Of a DNA stretch of 6,401 nt, positions 1 to 5,160 are shown piece after piece. The translations under genes and the position numbers were made by a program. How positions within the stretch are numbered: position 1 is the stretch's first letter; each line of letters starts with the position of its first letter. This stretch comes from JADHUC01 sp964617665 (lineage in GTDB: Bacteria > Planctomycetota > Planctomycetia > Pirellulales > Pirellulaceae). The DNA lies in the NCBI GenBank assembly GCA_964617665.1, contig CAZUAH010000719.1:1-6401 (forward strand), given 5' to 3'. The notes beneath the pieces are model-generated. The model was not told where the DNA came from and ran no database searches. It was given only the letters and a program-made list of their open reading frames with translations.

Positions 1-54
1 CGTACGGTTCGGAGGGAGGGGCGGCCGAAACCAATCGGCCGTCCCTACCCCTAT
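1..54 (+). ncRNA. 3' end of a group II intron (domain V 3' strand and domain VI), partial
   Basis: Bases 1-10 (CGTACGGTTC) match the 3' strand of group II intron domain V, the strand that pairs with the catalytic GAGCCG side; that 5' strand would lie upstream of the window. After a short joint, 17-28 and 35-46 form a 12-bp stem (one G-T wobble) with a 6-nt loop. A47 is then bulged and 14-16 pair with 48-50. This is the layout of domain VI, whose bulged A is the branch point. The likely intron end is the AT at 53-54, which puts the bulged A seven bases before the 3' splice site, as usual. The intron-encoded reverse transcriptase/maturase would be further upstream and is not seen. The intron class cannot be set from this piece, and whether it still splices is unknown. 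Identification rests on recognising the motif and fold by eye. Confidence 0.8.
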
Positions 55-109
55 CGGCTAGAGATGCCTGCGACAGATTGCTTTCAACGCAAAGGAAGGA
101 CTGCGATGA

Positions 110-403
110 GAGGTTTCGTGCTCCTACCGACGCATAAGAAGTGTTGTTAGGCGAAAGGTCAAGAAACCGCCAACCACTGATCGTCCAGATCGTTTCATGC
201 CAGTGAACGTTGCCGGCCTGAGGGAGGCGGAAATCGAACTGCCCAACGGCATCAAAATTCGCGTTCCTACCACGAATGTCGAGGCATTGCGGGCAGCTAT
301 CCTTGCAGGTCACGATGCGTGCGGGGGGCATCATGCTAAGCCTTCCCGCCAACGTTGGCATCTATCTGTGTACTACGCCGACAGACATGAGGAAGAGCTT
401 TGA
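110..403 (+). pseudogene. tnpA: IS66-family accessory protein TnpA (OrfA), C-terminal remnant
   Basis: The frame is open from 110 (after a TGA at 107-109) to the TGA at 401-403, with an internal ATG at 197. The recognisable part runs from about 'DRFMPVNV' through 'IELPNGIKIRVP' to 'VEALRAAI' (about 185-300). It resembles the C-terminal end of IS66 TnpA/OrfA, where a short beta-rich 'PNG..I.VP' segment is followed by a final helix. The N-terminal helix-turn-helix half that should precede it is missing, with only about 55 bases between its frame limit and the end of the group II intron. The last 71 bases overlap tnpB in another frame; intact IS66 tnpA genes usually stop close to the tnpB start, so the tail is probably not native. 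In IS66 elements TnpA is an accessory protein needed with TnpB for transposition. It is called a remnant because no full-length start is present. Confidence 0.7.
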
Positions 404-692
404 CGGGCTGCACACGGTGGTGCGGCAAGTTTTCCAGCTTGATCCACTGGACGGGCATCTGTTCCTGTTTGTCAATCGTCGTGGTGATCGCGTGAAGATC
501 TTGTGGTGGGACCGCGATGGGCTGGCCCTCTATTACAAGCGACTGGAGGCGGGGACCTATCACTTGCCGGTCGTTCCGAAGGATGCTGACGCGGAGGGAG
601 TCGAGATCGACGCCACGCAGTTAGCCATGTTATTGAACGGCGTGGACGTACAATCGGCCAAGAGACGCAAACGCTACTCACGCGTGGCTTGA
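333..692 (+). CDS. tnpB: IS66-family accessory protein TnpB (Orf2), apparently intact
   Basis: This is a 119-aa protein, the usual size for IS66 TnpB ('IS66 Orf2-like'). Family hallmarks are 'YLCTTPTDMRKSFDGL' (residues 11-26), 'DPLDGHLFLFVNRRGDRVKILWWDRDGL' split over residues 37-64, and 'YYKRLEAGTYHLP' (67-79), followed by a basic C-terminal tail (KRRKR, 110-114). The start at 333 was chosen over an upstream in-frame codon at 276 because it gives the family N-terminus and has a G-rich ribosome-binding stretch (GGGGGG, ending four bases before ATG). TnpB is an accessory protein whose biochemical role is unresolved; it is required with TnpA and the DDE transposase TnpC. It overlaps the tnpA frame. 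It is a complete frame inside a broken element, so it is probably without function unless another copy supplies TnpC. Confidence 0.9.
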   Translation: MLSLPANVGIYLCTTPTDMRKSFDGLHTVVRQVFQLDPLDGHLFLFVNRRGDRVKILWWDRDGLALYYKRLEAGTYHLPVVPKDADAEGVEIDATQLAMLLNGVDVQSAKRRKRYSRVA

Positions 693-720
693 TTGAAGCG
701 CGGTTAGAGATTCTGAGATT

Positions 721-757
721 AAGGCGATCAATGCTTCGGAGTGTTGATCGCCTTTTT
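721..757 (+). terminator. Intrinsic terminator between tnpB and tnpC
   Basis: An 11-bp perfect inverted repeat (AAGGCGATCAA at 721-731, TTGATCGCCTT at 744-754) encloses a 12-nt loop, and the second arm runs straight into a T run (753-757). It starts 28 bases after the tnpB stop codon, so it fits a rho-independent terminator of the tnpA-tnpB transcript. The stem is AT-flanked, so it could work weakly in the other direction, but nothing transcribed that way is seen here. Confidence 0.75.
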
Positions 758-830
758 CTATGCGCAAGACGCGCGTCGATGGTGGGCAGGGAACTTTTTC
801 GGATATTTTTTCGCGCCGTCAAAGACGCTC

Positions 831-858
831 TTGCGCTTCTTGGGGAACCTGCTATAAC
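831..858 (+). promoter_or_regulatory. Candidate promoter for tnpC giving a leaderless transcript
   Basis: TTGCGC (831-836) and TATAAC (853-858) are spaced by 16 bases, a reasonable sigma-70-like pair. The ATG of the tnpC remnant begins at 866, only seven bases after the -10 box, so transcription would be expected to begin at or next to the A of the start codon. No Shine-Dalgarno sequence could fit. Lying just after the terminator at 721-757, it would let tnpC be transcribed separately from tnpAB. This is inferred from sequence alone; promoter consensus in planctomycetes is loosely defined. Confidence 0.45.
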
Positions 859-960
859 CTCCGGCATGTCCGAAACACGGCCTATTCCCGACGATCTGGA
901 AAGCTGCCGGCAGCAGCTTCACGAGCTGGCGGAGGCCCATCGTCGTTTGGAAGAAATCTA

Positions 961-990
961 CGCGGGCAAAAGGGGGCGCGCGGGTAAAAG
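961..990 (+). repeat. Short tandem-like direct repeat at the tnpC breakpoint
   Basis: CGCGGGCAAAAG (961-972) recurs as CGCGGGTAAAAG (979-990), 11 of 12 bases identical at an 18-bp period. It sits where similarity to IS66 TnpC stops, so it could mark the recombination or slippage that removed the rest of the element. It may also be chance in a GC-rich context. Confidence 0.5.
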
Positions 991-1038
991 CGGTCGGGAG
1001 TCTTTTTTGGAAAAGACTTCCGGCCCCTTTTTCTTTTT
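990..1038 (+). terminator. Strong intrinsic terminator downstream of the tnpC fragment
   Basis: The left arm (990-1006) pairs with the right arm (1011-1027) in a 17-position stem with two G-T wobbles and one mismatch. It closes on a 4-nt loop (TTGG) and is followed by TTTTTCTTTTT (1028-1038). The upper eight pairs (AGTCTTTT with AAAAGACT) are perfect. The orientation fits + strand transcription. It would shield the LRR gene downstream from transcripts coming out of the mobile elements. Confidence 0.8.
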
Positions 1039-1039
1039 G

Positions 1040-1412
1040 ACTGACAAGCGACCCGAATCGGTAAATCGATTCGCCGACGTTCGCTGCTGCGCGATCGTCT
1101 CGTTGGATAGTGGAGCGCGAGCCACGCATCTGTTGCCGAGCGTCCGCGTCAACAGCTTCTCTCTGAACGCCGATGATTCGCGGCCTCGCAGGATTCCTCC
1201 GACCGCCCTCGTCGAGTCTCACATCGCACCGCCACCCACCGCAAATCTCTGGTCCGGAGACTATACTGTTACAAATCGCCCGGTTGTGGACCCGAACGAA
1301 CCAGTGTTCAATCGGATACACGCAGAGTGGGATCCGAGGAGAGGAACATGGGAATTCGTGGAAGATCCAGGCCAGCGTCCCGTAGGTGAGTACGCCATTT
1401 TTGCGAGATGAC
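1040..1412. other. Gene-free spacer between the IS66 remnant and the LRR gene
   Basis: I recognise nothing coding here on either strand. The open frames that cross it (the tail of the tnpC frame and a long minus-strand frame) have low-complexity, arginine/proline-rich translations without family motifs. A TATACT at 1262-1267 could be a -10 box but has no convincing -35 partner. The segment presumably contains the promoter of the LRR-like gene at 1413. Confidence 0.4.
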
Positions 1413-2336
1413 ATGCGATACAGACTTTGGCAACTTTTCACACTTGTTTCGGTGTTCGCGTTATTGTCCTGTCTGGCAGGCGTGATATATAGAAAGCATG
1501 CCAGCACATCGAGACGAATTGCCCAAATTCAAGAACACGGTGGAGTCGTCTTGTGCCGCGACGGCGATGGTTGGCAATCTAGAGTCCTTCCAGCCGCCGT
1601 GCTGGAGGTTGACCTTGGAAACGCATACGACTTGACTCAGGATGTGATCAATGCAGCGTTTGACCTGCGGCCAAGAGAGCGTCTGGTCTTCCCCGCACAG
1701 TGCGACGTATCGCAGTTTGATCTACGAGGTCTCCGCGGCCTGGATTCTTTGGCGTGCATTGAATTGCTGCCGAATACAGACATCAGCAATGTCCCTACGA
1801 GCATTCGACACCTTCGTGTTGTTTCTTTTGAGAAGGGGCCAGAGGGATTCCTAACACACAAAGAGGAGTCGCGTCTGCAACATTTGGCTAGTCTGCGGTC
1901 GCTCACTATTTGTCTCGATAGTTCCGAAGTCGCCGTTGTTGGTCGCCTTCGGTCATTGGAAATACTAAACCTGCAAGGGAGCACGTTGAATGGTCATGAT
2001 CTCGCTGAAATCGCGACACTTCCACGGCTACGTGTGCTGGTGCTCAGTTCAGACGTCGACGACAAAGCAATCAACAGCATTGCGAATTGCCGTACGTTGA
2101 CAGAGCTTGCGCTTTGCAACACAGATGTCACCGCCGAGTCACTGCCCAAACTGATGGGCATGAACAAGCTGGAGACCCTAGAAATATGCAATACCTCAAT
2201 ACGCAGTCAGGACTTCCGGAAAGCATGGCCTGCACTGAAGCAGTTGCATCTCGACTCGACACAGCTTGGTAACGAGAGCGAAGCGTCTTTTCGCAAACGC
2301 ATGCGAGGCGTAGATGTCTTTGTCCAGAGCCGTTGA
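1413..2336 (+). CDS. Membrane-anchored leucine-rich-repeat-like protein
   Basis: This is a 307-aa protein. Residues 1-4 are MRYR, followed by one hydrophobic segment (about 5-25: LWQLFTLVSVFALLSCLAGVI) and a basic stop (YRKH), then 'RRIAQIQEHGGVV'. This N-terminus is a pattern I associate with large planctomycete families of small membrane-anchored proteins. Residues from about 100 on contain irregular leucine-rich repeats, for example 'LASLRSLTIC', 'LRSLEILNLQGSTLNGHDL', 'LPRLRVLVLSS', 'CRTLTELALCNTDVTAESL', 'MNKLETLEICNTSI', 'WPALKQLHLDSTQL'. The spacing is about 24 residues per repeat. The domain most likely lies outside the cytoplasmic membrane and binds protein or another ligand; no enzyme motif is seen. 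ATG 1413 was preferred to GTG 1386 because the longer form adds nine residues ahead of the family-like start. No strong ribosome-binding site precedes either. Function is unknown. Confidence 0.75.
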   Translation: MRYRLWQLFTLVSVFALLSCLAGVIYRKHASTSRRIAQIQEHGGVVLCRDGDGWQSRVLPAAVLEVDLGNAYDLTQDVINAAFDLRPRERLVFPAQCDVSQFDLRGLRGLDSLACIELLPNTDISNVPTSIRHLRVVSFEKGPEGFLTHKEESRLQHLASLRSLTICLDSSEVAVVGRLRSLEILNLQGSTLNGHDLAEIATLPRLRVLVLSSDVDDKAINSIANCRTLTELALCNTDVTAESLPKLMGMNKLETLEICNTSIRSQDFRKAWPALKQLHLDSTQLGNESEASFRKRMRGVDVFVQSR

Positions 2337-2641
2337 CGAACAACGCGTGGGTCCGGGTGGGGGCAACTCTTGAGGAAGCCCGGCGAAGTCAGGGCACTAA
2401 GACGGGACAGGTCTAATCTCCGTCACACCACGCTGGTCGGCGACGACGGCGATGTCGCTGAGGGGCAGACCTTGTTTTTTTGTTTTGTTCGATTGCTGCC
2501 GTTCGATTCAGTCCACATTTTTTCCGCAATCGGGTGGGAAGAAGAGCTGCCCGGTACCTTTTCGCGTTGACCAGGTGACGGGGGCGATGGGGGGCAATTC
2601 CTGACACACACGTCCCGAATTGATGGGCAACCTATCCGGGG
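2337..2641. other. Convergent intergenic region with a possible degenerate mobile repeat
   Basis: This lies between the 3' ends of the LRR-like gene (+) and the ATP-pyrophosphatase gene (-), and no credible gene is present. A segment of about 213 bp is bounded by GGGACAGGTC (2404-2413) and CACGTCCC (2609-2616). Just inside both ends lie CCGTCAC (left) and its complement GTGACGG (right), giving an imperfect, gapped terminal inverted repeat. Inside are a T-rich run (about 2473-2487) and an 8-bp direct repeat, GTTCGATT, at 2487-2494 and 2501-2508. GGGGGCAACTCTTGA near 2359 also resembles GGGGGCAATTCCTGA near 2589. The boundary motifs remind me of repeats flanking REP-associated tyrosine transposases, but no transposase remains. 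No clear terminator for either flanking gene is seen. Confidence 0.3.
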
Positions 2642-3319
2642 CTAGTCCGCAGTGACATCTGCGTAAACAAAGCCGTCGCGATGGACGATTTCCCCTAAGC
2701 GTACACTGATTTTCCCGTCAAATGCCGGGCCTGCGTAGCAGAACGTGTGGAATTCGCCGTTTTCGCCGCATGGATCGACGTGATCGGGAAGCTCGTCGAG
2801 CAACGATTGATCAAACTGGCGGCCCACAAAGCTCTCGTCTAGTTGCCTCGGATCCAAGCATGTGATGATCGCGCGGAGTCCGGCAGCTTGCATCTCTTGG
2901 GCCAGGTCTCCGGTCTGGTCGGGCGAACTCCAGATGGGAAAGATCGGCTCGATGCCAGTGTCTGCCAGTTGCCGTATGCGGTAGTCCCGAATATCGGTCA
3001 GAAACAGATCACCGAAAGCAACATGAGTGATGGCCTGCTGTTTGGCACGATCGATCGCTTCCTGCATTCGAGCTTCGTACTGCTCGTTCGAGCAGGGCCA
3101 CGGCAAGAACACAGGCCACAGCGGCAAACCGGCGCGATCAGCCTGAGCTTCGGCCAATTCCCGCCGAACCGCGTGCATCGAAACGCGGTCAGCGGCCTCG
3201 TTGAACGAGCTCAGCAGTCCGACAATCTCGACATCGTCTTGCTGACGCAACACGTGCAGCGCCCATGCGCTATCCTTGCCGGAACTCCACGAAAGAAGAA
3301 CTCGCTTGCTGCCGCTCAC
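2642..3319 (-). CDS. ATP-pyrophosphatase of the diphthine-ammonia ligase (DPH6/MJ0570) family
   Basis: This is a 225-aa cytosolic enzyme of the adenine nucleotide alpha-hydrolase (PP-loop) superfamily. The PP-loop SSGKDS is at residues 12-17, right after a first beta strand (RVLLSW). Other conserved blocks are 'HAVRRELAEAQADRAGLPLW' (49-68), 'AFGDLFLTDIRDYR' (101-114) and the family signature 'GENGEFHTFCYAGPAF' (185-200). Length matches single-domain members. In archaea and eukaryotes this family amidates diphthine on elongation factor 2 using ATP and ammonia. Bacteria have no diphthamide, so the bacterial substrate is unknown and the eukaryotic name should not be transferred literally; an ATP-dependent amidation or ligation is the safe inference. 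The start is GTG at 3319, which overlaps the TGA of the upstream TPR-like gene by four bases (GTGA), so the two are probably co-translated. Confidence 0.88.
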   Translation of the reverse strand: MSGSKRVLLSWSSGKDSAWALHVLRQQDDVEIVGLLSSFNEAADRVSMHAVRRELAEAQADRAGLPLWPVFLPWPCSNEQYEARMQEAIDRAKQQAITHVAFGDLFLTDIRDYRIRQLADTGIEPIFPIWSSPDQTGDLAQEMQAAGLRAIITCLDPRQLDESFVGRQFDQSLLDELPDHVDPCGENGEFHTFCYAGPAFDGKISVRLGEIVHRDGFVYADVTAD

Positions 3320-3639
3320 CGCCGTCCCAATGCGTCAAGGAAGTCGCTCATTTCGTCGGCCACGTGATTGTCGCCTTGTCGCCGAGCTTCCTCGACGCCG
3401 TTGGCAAGTATTGTTCGAGCCTCGTCAATCCTCTCCAACTCAACCAACTTCCGGCTGGCCATCAGAAAAGCCGCGACCAGAGGCGTCTCGTCCGCCATGA
3501 GACCTTGCAGCAGTTCAAGCCCCCGTTCATGTTCCCCTTCCTTGTTCAACTCGGATGCCAGACTGTAGCGGAGGAATTGATCGTCTGGTTCGTCCCCCAG
3601 CATCGCTTCGATTTGTTCACGACGAGACGTTTCACTCAT
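3316..3639 (-). CDS. Small TPR-like protein
   Basis: This is a 107-aa, largely helical and acidic protein. 'FLRYSLASELNKEGEHERGLELLQGLM' (split over residues 22-48) and 'PLVAAFLMASRKLVELERIDEARTIL' (54-79) look like two tetratricopeptide-type helix pairs, followed by a third helix ending 'EMSDFLDALGRR'. There is no signal peptide or membrane segment, so it is cytosolic. Short proteins of this kind ('FLRY.LA.EL.KEGEHE...LL..LM') are, to my recollection, widespread in planctomycetes. TPR domains mediate protein-protein contact; the partner is unknown. The start at 3639 (MSETSRREQ) was chosen because the 27 extra residues of the longer frame (to 3720) are low-complexity and not family-like. It is the first gene of a two-gene operon with the PP-loop enzyme, overlapping it by 4 nt. 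Confidence 0.78.
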   Translation of the reverse strand: MSETSRREQIEAMLGDEPDDQFLRYSLASELNKEGEHERGLELLQGLMADETPLVAAFLMASRKLVELERIDEARTILANGVEEARRQGDNHVADEMSDFLDALGRR

Positions 3640-3981
3640 GATTTCGTTTGGTCCACTCTTTACAGGTTCACAAGGTCTGCAGCCAGTTCCATGCCGCTGC
3701 GGCTGCAGGCGAGCAGTCAAGCATAATCTTTGGTATCCGCGGGAAAAAGCTCACAATAACACGTTTTCGTACAGGGCGAGTTGAAACGTCGTGGGAAACT
3801 GACAAACTGGGTAGCGAACAAACACGACCACAAGATTGCGTTCTGCCCTCCGGAGTCACAGGGCGGCAGGGCCGCCAGCCAAATGCGAGCTACCGCTCGG
3901 TTAGCAATGGCCCGCTCCCGTTGGTCGCTAATTCTGTGAAGAAGTTGACGATCTTGGACATTGGTAGTACAGGAGACAACC
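3640..3981. other. Divergent intergenic region with several hairpins
   Basis: This separates the minus-strand TPR/PP-loop pair from the plus-strand sialidase gene and should hold both promoters. CTGCAGCC (3677-3684) and GGCTGCAG (3701-3708) form a stem extendable by a wobble and a G-C pair, around a 16-nt loop, upstream of the TPR gene. Further on, GCCCT/AGGGC (3845-3849/3860-3864), GGCGGC-AGG-GCCGCC (3862-3876) and CGAGC-TACC-GCTCG lie close together; the first two overlap, so they are alternatives. A TTGACG at 3945-3950 could be a -35 box for the sialidase gene, but the -10 that would follow overlaps its ribosome-binding site. No gene is supported here. Confidence 0.4.
3971..3975 (+). promoter_or_regulatory. 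Ribosome-binding site fixing the sialidase start at 3982
   Basis: AGGAG lies six bases before ATG 3982. It would lie inside the coding sequence if the alternative TTG at 3961 were used, so it supports the shorter form, which also begins with a well-formed Tat signal. Confidence 0.75.
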
Positions 3982-5145
3982 ATGAAGACTACCCTCACTC
4001 GCCGATCTTGCCTATTGGGCATGGGAGCTGCCGCGGCCGGCGCTGCCTTTCACATCGGACGTCGCGCACATGCGGCCCCAATGGCCGAAATAGTCGAAAC
4101 CAAGGTCATCAGTCACCAACCGAATCTGTATCACGGTTGGCCTACCTTGGCGCGCCGCAAATGCGGCGAATTGCTTCTGGTGTGCTCCGGCGGACGCGAA
4201 GCTCATGTTTGCCCGTTCGGTCGTGTCGAGCTGATGCGCTCGAAAGACGACGGCCAAACGTGGAGTTGGCCGCGTGTCGTCATGGACGGGCCGATCGACG
4301 ACCGTGATGCCGGCGTGCTCGAAACCGCCAAAGGTTCGATCCTGATCACCACCTTCACGTCGCTCGCGTATGAACCGATCTTGGCGAAAGCCGAGAAGGA
4401 GGGAAACTGGCCGGAGGAGCGACTCGCCCAATGGCAAGCTGCTCATAATCGCGTTGGGCCAGAAGAACGGAAGGCCGCGCTGAGCGTTTGGATGATCCGC
4501 TCGACCGATGGCGGCATCACCTTCTCGGGGCGTTACGTGCCGGTGGCGAACAGCCCGCACGGACCGATTCAATTGTCCGATGGTCGATTGCTTTACGCCG
4601 GGAAGGAGCTCTGGCATGGCGAGAAGCGCATTGGCGTGTGCGAATCCACCGACGACGGTCAGACGTGGAAGTGGCTGGCGACCATACCCACTCGCGAGGG
4701 CGACAATCCTCGCAACTATCACGAACTACACGCAGTCGAAACGGCTGACGACCGACTGATTGCCCAAGTGCGCAACCACAACTCGGCGAACGCGGGGGAG
4801 ACGCTACAATGCGAATCGGTGGACGGTGGTGCCACGTGGACGGCTCCCCAGTCCATCGGCGTGTGGGGGCTGCCATCGCATTTGCTGCGTTTGACGGACG
4901 ATCGGTTGCTGATGACCTACGGCCATCGACGCGATCCGCTGGGCAATCAAGCTCGCATTAGCGACGATCATGGCCGCACATGGTCCGAGTCTATCATCAT
5001 CTCTGGCGACGGCGCGTCTGGCGATCTGGGATACCCTTCCTCCGTTCAACTCGCGGACGGATCCCTGGTGACCGCGTGGTACGAACGGATGAAGGGCTCC
5101 AGCAACGCAGTGCTTCGACAAGCCCATTGGTCCATCAAGGCATAA
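3982..5145 (+). CDS. Tat-exported exo-sialidase-like protein with five Asp boxes
   Basis: This is a 387-aa protein. The N-terminus has a twin-arginine signal: TRRSCLLG (residues 6-13), a hydrophobic alanine-rich stretch, and a likely cleavage after AHA (29-31). The mature part is a BNR/Asp-box beta-propeller with S-x-D-x-G-x-T-W motifs at 87-94, 174-181 (degenerate, ending F), 222-229, 279-286 and 327-334. Between them are repeated 'P..QLSDGRLL' strands ('GPIQLSDGRLLYAG', 'HLLRLTDDRLLMTYG', 'SVQLADGSLVTAWYE') that form the inner blades. This matches the bacterial 'sialidase family / exo-alpha-sialidase' group, common in planctomycetes. It is likely a folded, exported glycoside hydrolase acting on sialic-acid-like or other sugars. 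I could not assign the arginine triad, tyrosine or nucleophile with confidence, so true sialidase activity is unproven. It lies 15 bases before the amidohydrolase gene, same strand. Confidence 0.87.
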   Translation: MKTTLTRRSCLLGMGAAAAGAAFHIGRRAHAAPMAEIVETKVISHQPNLYHGWPTLARRKCGELLLVCSGGREAHVCPFGRVELMRSKDDGQTWSWPRVVMDGPIDDRDAGVLETAKGSILITTFTSLAYEPILAKAEKEGNWPEERLAQWQAAHNRVGPEERKAALSVWMIRSTDGGITFSGRYVPVANSPHGPIQLSDGRLLYAGKELWHGEKRIGVCESTDDGQTWKWLATIPTREGDNPRNYHELHAVETADDRLIAQVRNHNSANAGETLQCESVDGGATWTAPQSIGVWGLPSHLLRLTDDRLLMTYGHRRDPLGNQARISDDHGRTWSESIIISGDGASGDLGYPSSVQLADGSLVTAWYERMKGSSNAVLRQAHWSIKA

Positions 5146-5160
5146 CGAGGCACGATCGAC

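Larger units (their letters stand above)
866..1411 (+). pseudogene. tnpC: IS66 transposase TnpC: N-terminal remnant running into unrelated DNA
   Basis: The frame starts with 'MSETRPIPDDLESCRQQLHE' and continues 'LAEAHRRLEEIYAG', the start and the coiled-coil-prone N-terminal region typical of planctomycete IS66 transposases. Similarity ends around codon 33 (about base 964). The frame stays open to the TGA at 1409-1411 (181 codons), but the rest shows no zinc-finger motif and no DDE catalytic domain. It also includes a strong terminator hairpin within the frame (990-1038), which argues that the tail is accidental reading of non-coding DNA. An intact TnpC is about 500 aa, so over 90% is missing. 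The most likely cause is a deletion or an insertion with later loss. If the chimeric frame were translated, it would end one base before the ATG of the next gene (1413). Confidence 0.65.

Noticed and set aside
1262..1267. TATACT as a -10 box for the LRR gene
   Set aside because: No acceptable -35 element at 16-18 bases, and it lies about 150 bases from the start codon, so it is not listed as a promoter.
758..1507. Minus-strand open frame of 249 codons across the tnpC remnant and spacer
   Set aside because: The translation has no family motif, it crosses two unrelated segments and the terminator, and it overlaps the N-terminus of the LRR gene; it is a shadow frame.
2843..3367. Plus-strand open frame of 174 codons opposite the PP-loop enzyme
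   Set aside because: The minus strand encodes clear PP-loop and GENGEFHT signatures; the plus-strand translation has none.
3945..3973. TTGACG-17-TACAGG as the sialidase promoter
   Set aside because: The proposed -10 overlaps the ribosome-binding site at 3971-3975, which would leave the mRNA without a usable leader.
3648..4307. Plus-strand open frame of 219 codons before and into the sialidase gene
   Set aside because: It overlaps the Tat signal and first propeller blade in another frame and has a serine/arginine-rich translation without motifs.
4012..4722. Minus-strand open frame of 236 codons inside the sialidase gene
   Set aside because: It is antisense to a well-supported gene with five Asp boxes; such long antisense frames are common in GC-rich coding DNA.
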